This document shows, one piece after another, positions 21,331-29,349 of a stretch of DNA of 39,539 nt. Below the pieces are notes generated by a model. It did no database searches and had not been told where the DNA came from. It worked only from the letters and a program-made list of their open reading frames with translations. Both the position numbers and the translations under genes were made by a program. Every line of letters begins with the position of its first letter. Position 1 is the stretch's first letter. The DNA comes from Verrucomicrobiota bacterium (GTDB lineage Bacteria; Verrucomicrobiota; Verrucomicrobiia; Chthoniobacterales; UBA10450): the NCBI GenBank assembly GCA_003218885.1, contig QHOV01000087.1, forward strand, positions 1 through 39,539, given 5' to 3'.

Positions 21331-23004
21331 TTAGTGTGGTGGCCACGGTTCGTCAGACCCGACGGGAGCAAGCTTTAGAATTGCCGTCTTGCCGCGGGAA
21401 TTATCTAGGAGGTGCCACTCGTATCCGGGAACAGCCGGCAGGCGCGACTGCTTGGTGGTCATTTCGTCACGCGAAACGAATAGCGCATAAACTGGGAGCG
21501 ACTGTTCCAAGCCGTGTTCGACCATGGCCAGAGCCTGCGGCCGGTCATAGCGCCATGTATAGCTCCATTTGTAATTATGATTTCCATCGATCGGAGCGGC
21601 GATGAATGAGCGCGGCAAAAGAGCGTTCAAGTAAACAGGATCAATATCGGAGAGAAGGATTCCAGGTTGCCGCTTTAACACTCTGGCAAACTGCCTTTGC
21701 GCGACAAACTGGATGGATTGGCGAGGTGGTGCGGTAAAATGAAGAGCGTCCCACGCCTGCGACCGATTAATGCCATGTGTGTTATAGCCGGAACGCGAAG
21801 GATAACCGAGACAGGCCGCGGCAAGCAAGATGAAGACGGCCAGCACAGCAAGAATTTGTTTTCTGGCAACAAGGTTGTTTGCGGCCCAAGCGACAGGTAG
21901 GATAGCGACCGCGACTAAGAGAATCAAAACCGGGAGGTAAAAGCGTCCGTCTCTGCCAAACAAATAGCATAACGATGCCGTAAAAGAGCTCAACGCCGCT
22001 AAGAACGCGCAACCAATGAACCAGCTGAGCCGGATAAAGAACAATCCGGCGCAAGTTAGAAGGACGAAGGCTGGCACAAAGGAGGTACCGGTGCCGAAGA
22101 TATTGGCAGCGTCATATCCGTGTGGCTGCACCGTGGCTTGGTTCCAAAGCATCAGAGCGTTTCGCGGAATATAGCGAAGACAAAAAAGAAGATGTTTCAT
22201 GCTAAAATAAGGCGCCCAGAAGTCGTAGCCTGTTTTAAGCGGTGAATGAAACTGGATGGTATTGAACGCGAGCGCGGGGCTGGCCGCGAGCGCGAAAACA
22301 ACCGGAAGCGCAGCGCAATGGAGCAGCCAGCGCAGTCGCATCCCCCGCATTGGGAACACAGCCATCGCCAGCAATACCGGTGCAAAAAAGAGCGACTGAA
22401 GTCGGACGTTTAATGAAAGACCAAGAAGAACGGCCGATAAATAGATTTTCCAGCGGCGTTCTTCCTTAACTCCCAGGTAGGCGAACATAAAGGCGAGGAC
22501 AACTAACAACGAGGCACTCACTTCGCTCAGTGACGAACGACAGAACGTGAAGAAGCCAGGCAGGGTCGCGAGTACAAGCACTGCAAACCCGCCCGTCAAT
22601 GGCATCGCCAGATATGCGTAAAAAGCAAATACAGCCAAAAGCAGGGCCAGCCCCATCGTTTGATTCGTCCGAAACGGTGCCAGCACGCTATCTGCTCCTG
22701 GCAGAACCTTCAGCCAGGGAAGCATCAGCACTGGGTAACCAAAGGGGTACCTTGATGGCAATCTCTCGTATCCAATCTGTATGTAAGGCCATGCATCCCT
22801 CCGCAGCGCTTTGGCCTGTGCGAAATATTCCGTCGCATCCGGATGCGGAGCAAGGTCGAGCAGCGTTGTCTTGCTGTAGTCAATTCTAAGAACCGCAAAG
22901 TAATAGAACGTTAGGGCGCAGAGGAGAAGCAATACGCCCACCAAGAACTGCGCAGGGGCAAATTTTGTCAGCCACATCGTTTTTGTGACAACTGTTTGGT
23001 TCAT
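21331..23004 (-). CDS. GT-C-like integral-membrane protein, probable glycosyltransferase
   Basis: A 557-aa protein with about ten hydrophobic segments, starting with FLVGVLLLLCALTFYYFAVL. The first outer loop carries HPDATEYFAQAKAL and then SRYPFGYPVLMLPWL, a pattern seen in GT39/ArnT relatives with an acidic residue before an aromatic pair. Other segments include LVLATLPGFFTFCRSSLSEVSASLLVVLAF and, near the C-terminus, the soluble DIDPVYLNALLPRSFIAAPIDGN. Substrate is unknown. It starts at ATG 23004, 91 nt after DoxX on the same strand, and is followed by two more membrane proteins of the same style. Assignment to a named GT family is uncertain. Confidence 0.7.
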   Translation of the reverse strand: MNQTVVTKTMWLTKFAPAQFLVGVLLLLCALTFYYFAVLRIDYSKTTLLDLAPHPDATEYFAQAKALRRDAWPYIQIGYERLPSRYPFGYPVLMLPWLKVLPGADSVLAPFRTNQTMGLALLLAVFAFYAYLAMPLTGGFAVLVLATLPGFFTFCRSSLSEVSASLLVVLAFMFAYLGVKEERRWKIYLSAVLLGLSLNVRLQSLFFAPVLLAMAVFPMRGMRLRWLLHCAALPVVFALAASPALAFNTIQFHSPLKTGYDFWAPYFSMKHLLFCLRYIPRNALMLWNQATVQPHGYDAANIFGTGTSFVPAFVLLTCAGLFFIRLSWFIGCAFLAALSSFTASLCYLFGRDGRFYLPVLILLVAVAILPVAWAANNLVARKQILAVLAVFILLAAACLGYPSRSGYNTHGINRSQAWDALHFTAPPRQSIQFVAQRQFARVLKRQPGILLSDIDPVYLNALLPRSFIAAPIDGNHNYKWSYTWRYDRPQALAMVEHGLEQSLPVYALFVSRDEMTTKQSRLPAVPGYEWHLLDNSRGKTAILKLAPVGSDEPWPPH

Positions 23005-23095
23005 TTTTGAGTGACGCCGCGCTCTTATCGGAGATCAGAACCGGGAAAAAGCGCGATGTTTTATCCAGGGTTTCACAGCTTGGGAACTCACCAAT

Positions 23096-23521
23096 TCACG
23101 GTTGCGCGAGCAGATAAATTGCGACAAGCGTGAGCAGAAAGTACGGCACAAGCACCGCCGCTCCTGCATAATCTTTAGCCATTCGCTGCCCAAAGAATAG
23201 CGCAATAACCGCAACGGCGGAAATGACTGCGCCATAGAACGCGACACTCGCATCGTGCAAAAGAATTACTGCGACGCACCCAATCGCGCTCAGTGCTCCG
23301 GCTGCGACTTCCAGAATCGTAATTACGGTCAGCAGAGCAGGCACAACTCTCGCTAACGGACTTCTCGCGAAATGTCCTTTTAGCCATTCGAGATTTCCGC
23401 GGCAATCGACAATTTTATCAATTCCCGATTGAAGAAAAAGAATCGCGAGAAAAGCAGAAGCGAAGATCCGCATCAGGTAGATTGCTCCGGCGAACGTGTG
23501 CAAACTTGGCATGACGAACAC
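23096..23521 (-). CDS. DoxX-like four-helix membrane protein
   Basis: A 141-aa protein with four hydrophobic segments and the DoxX-type opening LMRIFASAFLAILFLQSGIDKIVDCRGN, then VVPALLTVITILEVAAGALSAIG and FLLTLVAIYLLAQP. DoxX-family proteins are small membrane proteins linked in some bacteria to quinone or thiosulfate oxidation or to sulfur and redox stress, but the role here cannot be stated. GTG 23521 is the track start; ATG 23512 (MPSLHTF) or ATG 23473 (MRIFASAF) are alternatives, and none has a strong ribosome-binding site. It could head the minus-strand membrane-glycosyltransferase operon, being separated from the upstream protease by a strong terminator. Confidence 0.72.
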   Translation of the reverse strand: MFVMPSLHTFAGAIYLMRIFASAFLAILFLQSGIDKIVDCRGNLEWLKGHFARSPLARVVPALLTVITILEVAAGALSAIGCVAVILLHDASVAFYGAVISAVAVIALFFGQRMAKDYAGAAVLVPYFLLTLVAIYLLAQP

Positions 23522-23622
23522 ATCTAACTAGAAGGATCCAGTTTTGTCGATGCTTCCATCGTAGGAACATGCGCTCGACGTCCCGACAACAGCGTGCCAT
23601 CCCCCACCAGCGAATCTGCTAT

Positions 23623-23670
23623 CGCAAAAAAACAGGGACGCGGTTGTGTCCGCGTCCCTGTTTGTATTTT
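23623..23670 (-). terminator. Strong intrinsic terminator after the subtilase gene
   Basis: A perfect 14-bp inverted repeat AAACAGGGACGCGG/CCGCGTCCCTGTTT (23630-23643 and 23650-23663) with a 6-nt loop lies 17 nt after the protease stop. On the minus strand the stem runs into a T-run (TTTTTTTGCG). A T-rich tail also follows on the plus strand, though no plus-strand gene needs it. It isolates DoxX from the protease. Confidence 0.85.
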
Positions 23671-23679
23671 TTGATCCGA

Positions 23680-25938
23680 TTATCGACCGACTATCGCGTA
23701 GTAGGCGAGATGCAGGTCGTTGCCGCCGTCCCCGTCTAGGTTGATCCAACCCTGGACCACATCGCCATGACCTGAATTGACAGTCACAGTCATGGTGGTC
23801 GAACCGTTGGCCGGCACGGTGACACTTCCCGGGACGGTGATCCGATCATCTGGCGTGCTCAGGGTTCCAGCGTTGTAGATGAGGGGGACCGTTCCTCCGA
23901 ATGTATCGGGAGTGAACTTCGTCGTCGCGACATTGAATGTCTGATCACTGCCAGTCGGGTTATACAATGTCACAGTGAGCGAGGTCGGATGACCGACTGT
24001 AACTTTGCCGAAGCTCGCCGAAACCGGGTCCATCCATGTCGTCGCATCCGCAGCCACCGAGAGGTTCTCGCGCCCACCGCCCTGTGCTGTCGGTCCGATG
24101 TCGTGCAAACCGGTCTTGGCATCCTTAATCACCAGGTCCGCGTGATTGACGAGCGCTGACTTGACCTCCGCAGGCGACCACGAGGAGTTTAGGTTCAGGA
24201 GTACAGCCGCCGATCCCGCAATGTGCGGCGTTGACATCGATGTTCCGCTGAAGAAGGCCCATCCGGTGCCGTCGCCCGGACACGTGTCGGGCTTGCCTAC
24301 GCAAGTGATCGAGCTCAGGACGTTCACGCCCACTGAGGTCAGGTCGGGCTTGACGGCGAAGTCGACGGCCGTCGGGCCCTGGCTGCTGAAGCCGGCCAAG
24401 ATGTCCTTGTTGGGAGTGATGAACTCCTCAAACGTGGCGACCGCTGAAGCTGTGGTTTCTCCGGAGGCACGCAGTGCTGCCCCTTCACTCAGGCCGATCA
24501 TGACTGCCGGCAAGTCGTCGCCGCCACCTCCATCCTTGGACATGGCGGTCGGGTCACCGGCAACATTGTTGATCACGAGCACGCCGATAGCACCGGCCGC
24601 GATCGCGTTGCGCACCTTCGTGCTGAAGGTGCACGTCCCGCGGTTGATGATTGCTAGCTTACCGGAAGCGCCCGGATCGACGCTGGTGCAGCTGGTGCTG
24701 TGTGTGTCGAAAAGATCATACGAGGCGGTGGAAAGTGCAGGAAACTCTCCGACGGCCGCACCGATCGTCGTTCCGCCACCCGCTGGATACGTGAACGGCT
24801 GGCCGACAAAATGCTGGTTCGTGCTCGCGCCGACGGTGATGATCTTGCGCGCACGGCCCGGCGACTCGAGAGTGCCTGGCCCGGGACCGCTGTTACCGGC
24901 CGCTACGGCCACGACCAAACCCGCGTCCACTGCGTTATCGAGCCCGTTCGCAAGCAGGTCGTTGTTACCGTGGTAGGTGCCACCTAGCGAAAGATTGAGA
25001 ACGTCCATGCCGTCGGCGATCGCGGCATCGACTGCGTTTAAGATGTCCTCGCTGCGAGCGTTATCGACGTTGCCGGGAAAGACGTTGTAGTTCCCCAGCC
25101 AGGCGCCCGGCGCTATGCCGGATATGTCATCGATGCTCACGCCATTGACGACCGCAGTCTTGCCCGTAACCCCCGCCGCGATTCCAGCGGTGTGTGTCCC
25201 GTGGTCTTGGATGGCTTGGGCATCAAGGCCCTGCTGGTGGGCCTTGTTATAGAAGACCTTGGCAACAATGACCTTTGGCGAGACGTACTCGCAGTCTTGG
25301 TCGGGGTGGTGCGAAGTGCTATCTGCTGCATCGCATTTGGGAAATCCTGGAGGATAGCTGAAGCCAGTCGGGTCGAAGAAGAGGTGCAGCTCGTCGATCC
25401 CCGTGTCTATATCTCCAATCTTGATACCCGTGCCGGCGACGGACCTGCCGCCTGCGGCAGTCCAGGCATCCGACGCGTTGATGATCTTGTAGCTCTCGCT
25501 CAGGTTAGGATGATAAAGGGCGTTGTACTGGACGCGCTCCACCATCGGCGCGGCTGCGATCGTCTCCAGTGGCGTCCCGTTAAGTTGCACGGCGACCGCG
25601 TTGAGCGAGATATCGTACTCGCTGGTTATTCTTGCTCTGGACGCATTGGCTCGCAGCCAGCGTCTGAAATCGTTGCGTCCAGCAGACAACTGGGCGCGGT
25701 ACGATCTCGCGGTGTAACTATTGAGATCAATTTTCTTTCCAGCGGCTGGTTTGCTAGCGGAATGAATACTCAGGGGATCACCTTTAAGTTGGACGATCGC
25801 GCTCGATGTATCCACGTCCTGGCCCGGGTTGAAGGCGTCAGCGCTTGCATTCGATCGAGGCGAGCCGCCCACGCCAAGTGCAATAACGCTCAAGCCAATC
25901 GAAGAGAATATCAGGAATGTTGCGAGGATTTTTTTCAT
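23680..25938 (-). CDS. Secreted subtilisin-like serine protease (S8) with PA domain
   Basis: A 752-aa exported endopeptidase. The signal peptide is MKKILATFLIFSSIGLSVIALG; a propeptide of the inhibitor_I9 kind spans about 45-140 (AIVQLKGDPLSIHS...VAVQLNG). The S8 catalytic triad is Asp178 in GDIDTGIDELH, His246 in DHGTHTAGIAAG, and the Ser near 565 in SGTSMSTPHIAGSAAVLL. A protease-associated domain is inserted at about 395-510 (KLAIINRGTCTFSTKVRNAIAAGAIGVLVINN). The C-terminus holds a beta-sandwich of the fibronectin-3-like type (ASFGKVTVGHPTSLTVTLYNPTGSDQTF). All three catalytic residues are present, so it should be active outside the cell. Its GC-rich codon choice produces long antisense ORFs. 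It is transcribed alone: a strong terminator follows and 178 nt separate it from the symporter gene. Confidence 0.95.
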   Translation of the reverse strand: MKKILATFLIFSSIGLSVIALGVGGSPRSNASADAFNPGQDVDTSSAIVQLKGDPLSIHSASKPAAGKKIDLNSYTARSYRAQLSAGRNDFRRWLRANASRARITSEYDISLNAVAVQLNGTPLETIAAAPMVERVQYNALYHPNLSESYKIINASDAWTAAGGRSVAGTGIKIGDIDTGIDELHLFFDPTGFSYPPGFPKCDAADSTSHHPDQDCEYVSPKVIVAKVFYNKAHQQGLDAQAIQDHGTHTAGIAAGVTGKTAVVNGVSIDDISGIAPGAWLGNYNVFPGNVDNARSEDILNAVDAAIADGMDVLNLSLGGTYHGNNDLLANGLDNAVDAGLVVAVAAGNSGPGPGTLESPGRARKIITVGASTNQHFVGQPFTYPAGGGTTIGAAVGEFPALSTASYDLFDTHSTSCTSVDPGASGKLAIINRGTCTFSTKVRNAIAAGAIGVLVINNVAGDPTAMSKDGGGGDDLPAVMIGLSEGAALRASGETTASAVATFEEFITPNKDILAGFSSQGPTAVDFAVKPDLTSVGVNVLSSITCVGKPDTCPGDGTGWAFFSGTSMSTPHIAGSAAVLLNLNSSWSPAEVKSALVNHADLVIKDAKTGLHDIGPTAQGGGRENLSVAADATTWMDPVSASFGKVTVGHPTSLTVTLYNPTGSDQTFNVATTKFTPDTFGGTVPLIYNAGTLSTPDDRITVPGSVTVPANGSTTMTVTVNSGHGDVVQGWINLDGDGGNDLHLAYYAIVGR

Positions 25939-25983
25939 AGGTGTTTAATGAGTGAAGGTTCACGACCGTCAGAGAGGACGTCT

Positions 25984-25999
25984 TGAATGTCAACATTCA
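25984..25999. promoter_or_regulatory. Short palindrome upstream of the protease gene, possible operator
   Basis: TGAATGT-CA-ACATTCA is a perfect 7-bp inverted repeat 46 nt upstream of the protease ATG. Its size and position fit a dimeric repressor or activator site. No regulator gene is nearby, so this is only a candidate. Confidence 0.3.
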
Positions 26000-26038
26000 T
26001 TTGGCGTGAGAACGCGGTATCCATTGACATCGCAAACC

Positions 26039-26055
26039 GGCGACTAACTGTCGCC
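26039..26055 (-). terminator. Weak hairpin downstream of the symporter gene
   Basis: GGCGAC-TAACT-GTCGCC, a 6-bp stem, lies about 60 nt past the symporter stop. On the minus strand only GGTTTG follows, so it would be a weak or factor-dependent terminator. Confidence 0.3.
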
Positions 26056-26116
26056 ATCCGGCAAGCGGTCTGCTGGCGACCAGTTTCGAAATAGCGCCTA
26101 CTATCAATTCTCGGTC

Positions 26117-27481
26117 TCAATCGCCTTGGGCGACTGCATCGGCAAAGGCGACATCGCCTGATTTCAAATCCAACTCCGCTTCGCCCGCTGTCCCAAAAAC
26201 GCGCGCCCGGCTTTCATCAAATTCTTTTTCCCAGCGCGCGACCACCACCGTCGCAAGGCAATTGCCGATCACATTCACGCAGGTGCGCCCCATGTCCATC
26301 AATTCATCCACGCCGAAAATAATCGCCACACCGATCGGTCCCAATCCTGACGGCACAAACGAATTCAATGCCGCCAGCAAAATGACAAGCGACGATCGCG
26401 GCACGCCGGCGACGCCTTTGGAAGTCAGCATCAACGTCAACATCATTGTGATCTGTTGGCCTAACGACATGTGCCATCCTATGGTCGTCTCTGCTGCTTG
26501 CGCCACGAACACCGAGGCCATTGCCAGATACAATGTCGATCCTGTGAGGTTGAATGAATAGCCGGTCGGCATCACGAAGCCGACGATGTGCGGCGGCACG
26601 CCGTAACGCTCCATCGATTCCATTGCTTTCGGCAAGGCTGATTCGCTGCTCGTGGTCGCGAAGGCGAGCGCCGCAGGCTCGCGCACCGCCCTGACGAATT
26701 GCTGCAACGGAATCCGCGCGATCCAAATCACCAATCCAAAGATCAACAAGATGAAAATCACGAGAGCCAGATAAAGCGAGCCAATCAATTTGCCCAGATT
26801 CACCAGCACGCCCGGGCCCTGCGTGCCAATCGTATGCGCCATCGCCGCGCCAACCCCGATCGGCGCAAACATCATTACGTAATTTGTAAACTTGAACATG
26901 ATCTGCGCGAGGCTCTCCATCGCCCGGATAATCGGTTTTCCCTTTTCGCCAATCGCTGATACAGCCAGCGCGAAGAGCACGCTGAATGCGACGATCTGCA
27001 AAACATCGCCGCGCACCATGGCGTCAATTACGCTGGAGGGGAACACGTGGACGATAGTTTCGACGAAAGTTTTCGGGTGACTTTGCTCAATCGTTTTAAT
27101 GGCGTCGATGTTTGTGGCGGCGAGAGCCACCCCAATGCCGGGCTTGGTGAAATTCACAACAGCCAGTCCGATGAACAGCGCTGCGGTGGTTACGATTTCG
27201 AAGTAAATCAGTGCTTTGATTCCCATTCGCCCCACCTTGCGAAGCGCACCTGCGCCAGCGATTCCCGCGACAATGGTTGAGAAAACAAGCGGCGCGATGA
27301 TGGATTTGATCAGGTTGATAAAGATGTCGCGCAAAAAATAGATTGCGTTCCCCCAATCGGGCCGGAGCCAGCCGATCAGACCGCCGGCAATGAGTCCGAT
27401 CATAATTTGCACTGTCAAAGAGGGGCGATACCAAGGCCGGCGTGCCTTTTGCGAAACCGTCGCAGTCATCGCGATCGTCAT
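26117..27481 (-). CDS. Dicarboxylate/amino acid:cation symporter (DAACS, GltP/DctA-like)
   Basis: Secondary transporter for glutamate/aspartate or C4-dicarboxylates driven by Na+ or H+, in the inner membrane. About 454 aa with the family's eight-helix, two-hairpin plan: the first helix is LTVQIMIGLIAGGLIGWL, the HP1 serine-rich motif is LAFATTSSESALPKAMESM, and helix 7 is MPTGYSFNLTGSTLYLAMASVFVAQA. At the helix-7 NMDGT-type motif the usual acidic residue is Thr (NLTGST; codon ACA), so cation coupling may be altered. The track starts at GTG 27487; ATG 27481 is chosen (MTIAMTATVSQK) and ATG 27469 is also possible. No strong ribosome-binding site is seen. It is followed by 178 nt and then the protease. 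Confidence 0.9.
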   Translation of the reverse strand: MTIAMTATVSQKARRPWYRPSLTVQIMIGLIAGGLIGWLRPDWGNAIYFLRDIFINLIKSIIAPLVFSTIVAGIAGAGALRKVGRMGIKALIYFEIVTTAALFIGLAVVNFTKPGIGVALAATNIDAIKTIEQSHPKTFVETIVHVFPSSVIDAMVRGDVLQIVAFSVLFALAVSAIGEKGKPIIRAMESLAQIMFKFTNYVMMFAPIGVGAAMAHTIGTQGPGVLVNLGKLIGSLYLALVIFILLIFGLVIWIARIPLQQFVRAVREPAALAFATTSSESALPKAMESMERYGVPPHIVGFVMPTGYSFNLTGSTLYLAMASVFVAQAAETTIGWHMSLGQQITMMLTLMLTSKGVAGVPRSSLVILLAALNSFVPSGLGPIGVAIIFGVDELMDMGRTCVNVIGNCLATVVVARWEKEFDESRARVFGTAGEAELDLKSGDVAFADAVAQGD

Positions 27482-27585
27482 TAACACAAAGGGAGATTCA
27501 AAACAGCACGCGTTTCAGCCTCGCGGCGGGCCTGACCTGTAAAGGAGCGGACGTCTTGGCTGCTGTTTTCGGCTGATGGCAGGCG

Positions 27586-28467
27586 TTAGTCTATCATCCG
27601 TCGATCAAGTTCGGCGTAAGCGTCGACGCGCCGATCGCGCAAAAATGGCCAATGCGTCCGTTGTTCGTTTACGCGATCCCATTCCACGTCGGCCATCACA
27701 ATCTCTTCTTGATCGACGGATCCTTTTGCAATGACTTCGCCGTCTGGTCCGCAAACAAAACTTTGCCCCCAGAACTCGATTCCGTCGCCGCCGGCGGGTG
27801 CTTCATGGCCAACGCGATTTGCAACCGCGACATAGCAACCATTCGTGATCGCATGACTGCGCTGGACCGTTTCCCAGGCGGAATGTTGCGCGGCGCCGAA
27901 CTCCTTCTTTTCCGACGGATGCCAGCCGATTGCCGTCGGATAAAAAATAATCTCCGCACCGCGCAATGCAGTTAGCCGCGCCGCTTCGGGATACCACTGG
28001 TCCCAGCAAACACAGACGCCAATTTTCCCCTGTGCCGTTTGCCACGCCTGAAATCCCAAGTCGCCTGGTGCGAAATAAAACTTCTCGTGATACAGCGGAT
28101 CGTCCGGGATGTGCATCTTGCGATATTTGCCGAGCAACTTTCCATTTCTGTCGATGATTGCCGCGGTGTTGTGGTAAACGCCGGCGCTGCGCTTTTCGAA
28201 AAGTGAGGCAATAATCACCGTGCCGGTTTCCCGCGCCAGCTCTCCCAATGCCGCTGTCGATTTTCCCGGCACCTCCTCGGCCAGATCGAAATTTTTGTGA
28301 TCTTCTGTCTGACAAAAATATTGCGATCGAAAAAGTTCCGGTAAACAAACCATCTGCGCGCCTTTTCCTGCCGCCTCGCGGATAAATTCAATCGCGCGCG
28401 CGAAATTCTTTTCCGGCTCAGGGCCGCAGCGCATCTGGATCAGAGCAATTTTCGTTGTGTTTGTCAT
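27586..28467 (-). CDS. aguB: Carbon-nitrogen hydrolase, N-carbamoylputrescine amidase-like
   Basis: Nitrilase-superfamily amidase. The closest named role is hydrolysis of N-carbamoylputrescine to putrescine, CO2 and ammonia in the agmatine route of polyamine synthesis. The 293 aa carry the catalytic triad Glu44 (CLPELFRSQYF), Lys117 (KYRKMHIPDDP) and Cys154 (CVCWDQWYPEAARL), plus FYPTAIGWHP and EFWGQSFVCGPDGEV typical of this subgroup. No agmatine deiminase gene, its usual partner, is in the window, so the assignment rests on sequence style alone. The ATG start (28467-28465) lies within the end of an inverted-repeat element, so the initiation region seems to have been supplied or altered by that repeat. 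Confidence 0.82.
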   Translation of the reverse strand: MTNTTKIALIQMRCGPEPEKNFARAIEFIREAAGKGAQMVCLPELFRSQYFCQTEDHKNFDLAEEVPGKSTAALGELARETGTVIIASLFEKRSAGVYHNTAAIIDRNGKLLGKYRKMHIPDDPLYHEKFYFAPGDLGFQAWQTAQGKIGVCVCWDQWYPEAARLTALRGAEIIFYPTAIGWHPSEKKEFGAAQHSAWETVQRSHAITNGCYVAVANRVGHEAPAGGDGIEFWGQSFVCGPDGEVIAKGSVDQEEIVMADVEWDRVNEQRTHWPFLRDRRVDAYAELDRRMID

Positions 28468-28573
28468 TCCGAGCGAAGTCGAGGAATCTCTAATTTATTC
28501 TAAGGCAACAGCAAGAGATGTCTCCAGCCTTCGGAAGAAGCTACAGCTTGGCAGCGACTCCGCTCAACATGAC
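28463..28573. repeat. Imperfect inverted-repeat (REP/MITE-like) element
   Basis: The ends GTCATTCCGAGCGAAGTCG (28463-28481) and, reversed, GTCATGTTGAGCGGAGTCG (complement of 28555-28573) match at 15 of 19 positions. Inner arms ATCTCT/AGAGAT add to the fold. The 111-bp element fills the gap between the cyclophilin stop and the amidase start and runs into the amidase ATG. It has no ORF and no transposase, so it would be non-autonomous. A related end occurs at 29219. Confidence 0.7.
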
Positions 28574-28588
28574 AGGGAGGAGAATCCT

Positions 28589-29194
28589 TTAATTCACCGA
28601 CTCGGCTGGCACGATCTTCACGCTTTCGATCACCACGCGTTTCGTCGGCTTACTCATTTCACCCATGCTGTTTTTCGTCACCGGCGTGTCCCCGATTTTT
28701 TCCAACACATCGTCGCCCTTGATAAGCTTGCCGAAGGTCGTGTATCGATGGTCGAGCCGATGAATCGGGGCAAGACAGATGAAGAATTGCGAGCCGGCCG
28801 AATCCGGATCAGGTTCGCGCGCCATCGAGATCACGCCGCGCTCATGCGGATGATCGTTAAACTCGGCTTTGATCTTGTAACCCGGACCACCTTGTCCGTA
28901 GCTGTTCTCTTTTGCCGGATCTTTCGAATTCGGGTCGCCGCCCTGGATCATGAATCCTTTGACGATCCGGTGGAAAATCGTCCCGTCGTAGAAATGCTGG
29001 CGCGCCAACTTCTTGAAATTCTCTACCGTATTTGGCGCCGCATCAGTCCAGAACTGCACGACCATCTCGCCTTCGGTTGTCTTAATCACTGCGACTTCGT
29101 TTGGTGAATTCATGGGAGTTTTCTCTTCTTTCTTTTCGTCTGCAGCAAAAACTGCCGAAGTTAACAATAGAGCCAGGATGACCGAGAATTTCAT
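28589..29194 (-). CDS. Secreted peptidyl-prolyl cis-trans isomerase, cyclophilin type
   Basis: Catalyses proline isomerisation during protein folding, probably in the periplasm. The track's 347-aa ORF extends far upstream into repeats and another gene. The true start is ATG 29194, where a signal peptide begins (MKFSVILALLLTSAVFAADEK); ATG 29209 would add five residues (MSFVR). The mature domain of about 165 residues is a full PpiA/PpiB-like cyclophilin: VVQFWTDAAPNTVENFKKLA, FYDGTIFHRIVKGFMIQGGDP, ERGVISMAREPDPDSAGSQFFICLAP and YTTFGKLIKGDDVL. The catalytic Arg (FHR) and the Q-FFI run are present. The charged linker DEKKEEKTP after the signal peptide is typical of exported forms. Confidence 0.92.
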   Translation of the reverse strand: MKFSVILALLLTSAVFAADEKKEEKTPMNSPNEVAVIKTTEGEMVVQFWTDAAPNTVENFKKLARQHFYDGTIFHRIVKGFMIQGGDPNSKDPAKENSYGQGGPGYKIKAEFNDHPHERGVISMAREPDPDSAGSQFFICLAPIHRLDHRYTTFGKLIKGDDVLEKIGDTPVTKNSMGEMSKPTKRVVIESVKIVPAESVN

Positions 29195-29218
29195 CCTGAC
29201 AAATGACATCAACGCATG

Positions 29219-29349
29219 GTCATGTCGAGCGAGCGAGGCGACGATTTTCTGCTGTGGTGGCAGGCGTGCCGCCTGCAAGTGGGCCACATGCGCAGCCGAC
29301 ACGGCTGCCGCTACAGCTATTGTTTCGGCGCGAGAGAGGCGACGATTTT
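29219..29349. repeat. Intergenic repeat with two hairpins flanked by a 14-nt direct repeat
   Basis: It begins with GTCATGTCGAGCGAGCGAGG, like the ends of the 28463 element. Two clean hairpins follow: GCAGGC/GCCTGC (29260-29276) and GCAGCC/GGCTGC (29292-29308). The 14-mer GAGGCGACGATTTT is present at 29235-29248 and again at 29336-29349, the second time inside the C-terminal codons (KIVASLA) of the cyclase/TPR gene. The structure suggests an insertion that duplicated, or copied, the end of that gene. Confidence 0.6.

Noticed and set aside
24146-24976. 276-aa plus-strand ORF
   Set aside because: Antisense to the subtilase with its catalytic serine region; a shadow caused by GC-rich codon bias.
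25192-25986. 264-aa plus-strand ORF
   Set aside because: Antisense to the N-terminal half of the subtilase; no family features or start signal.
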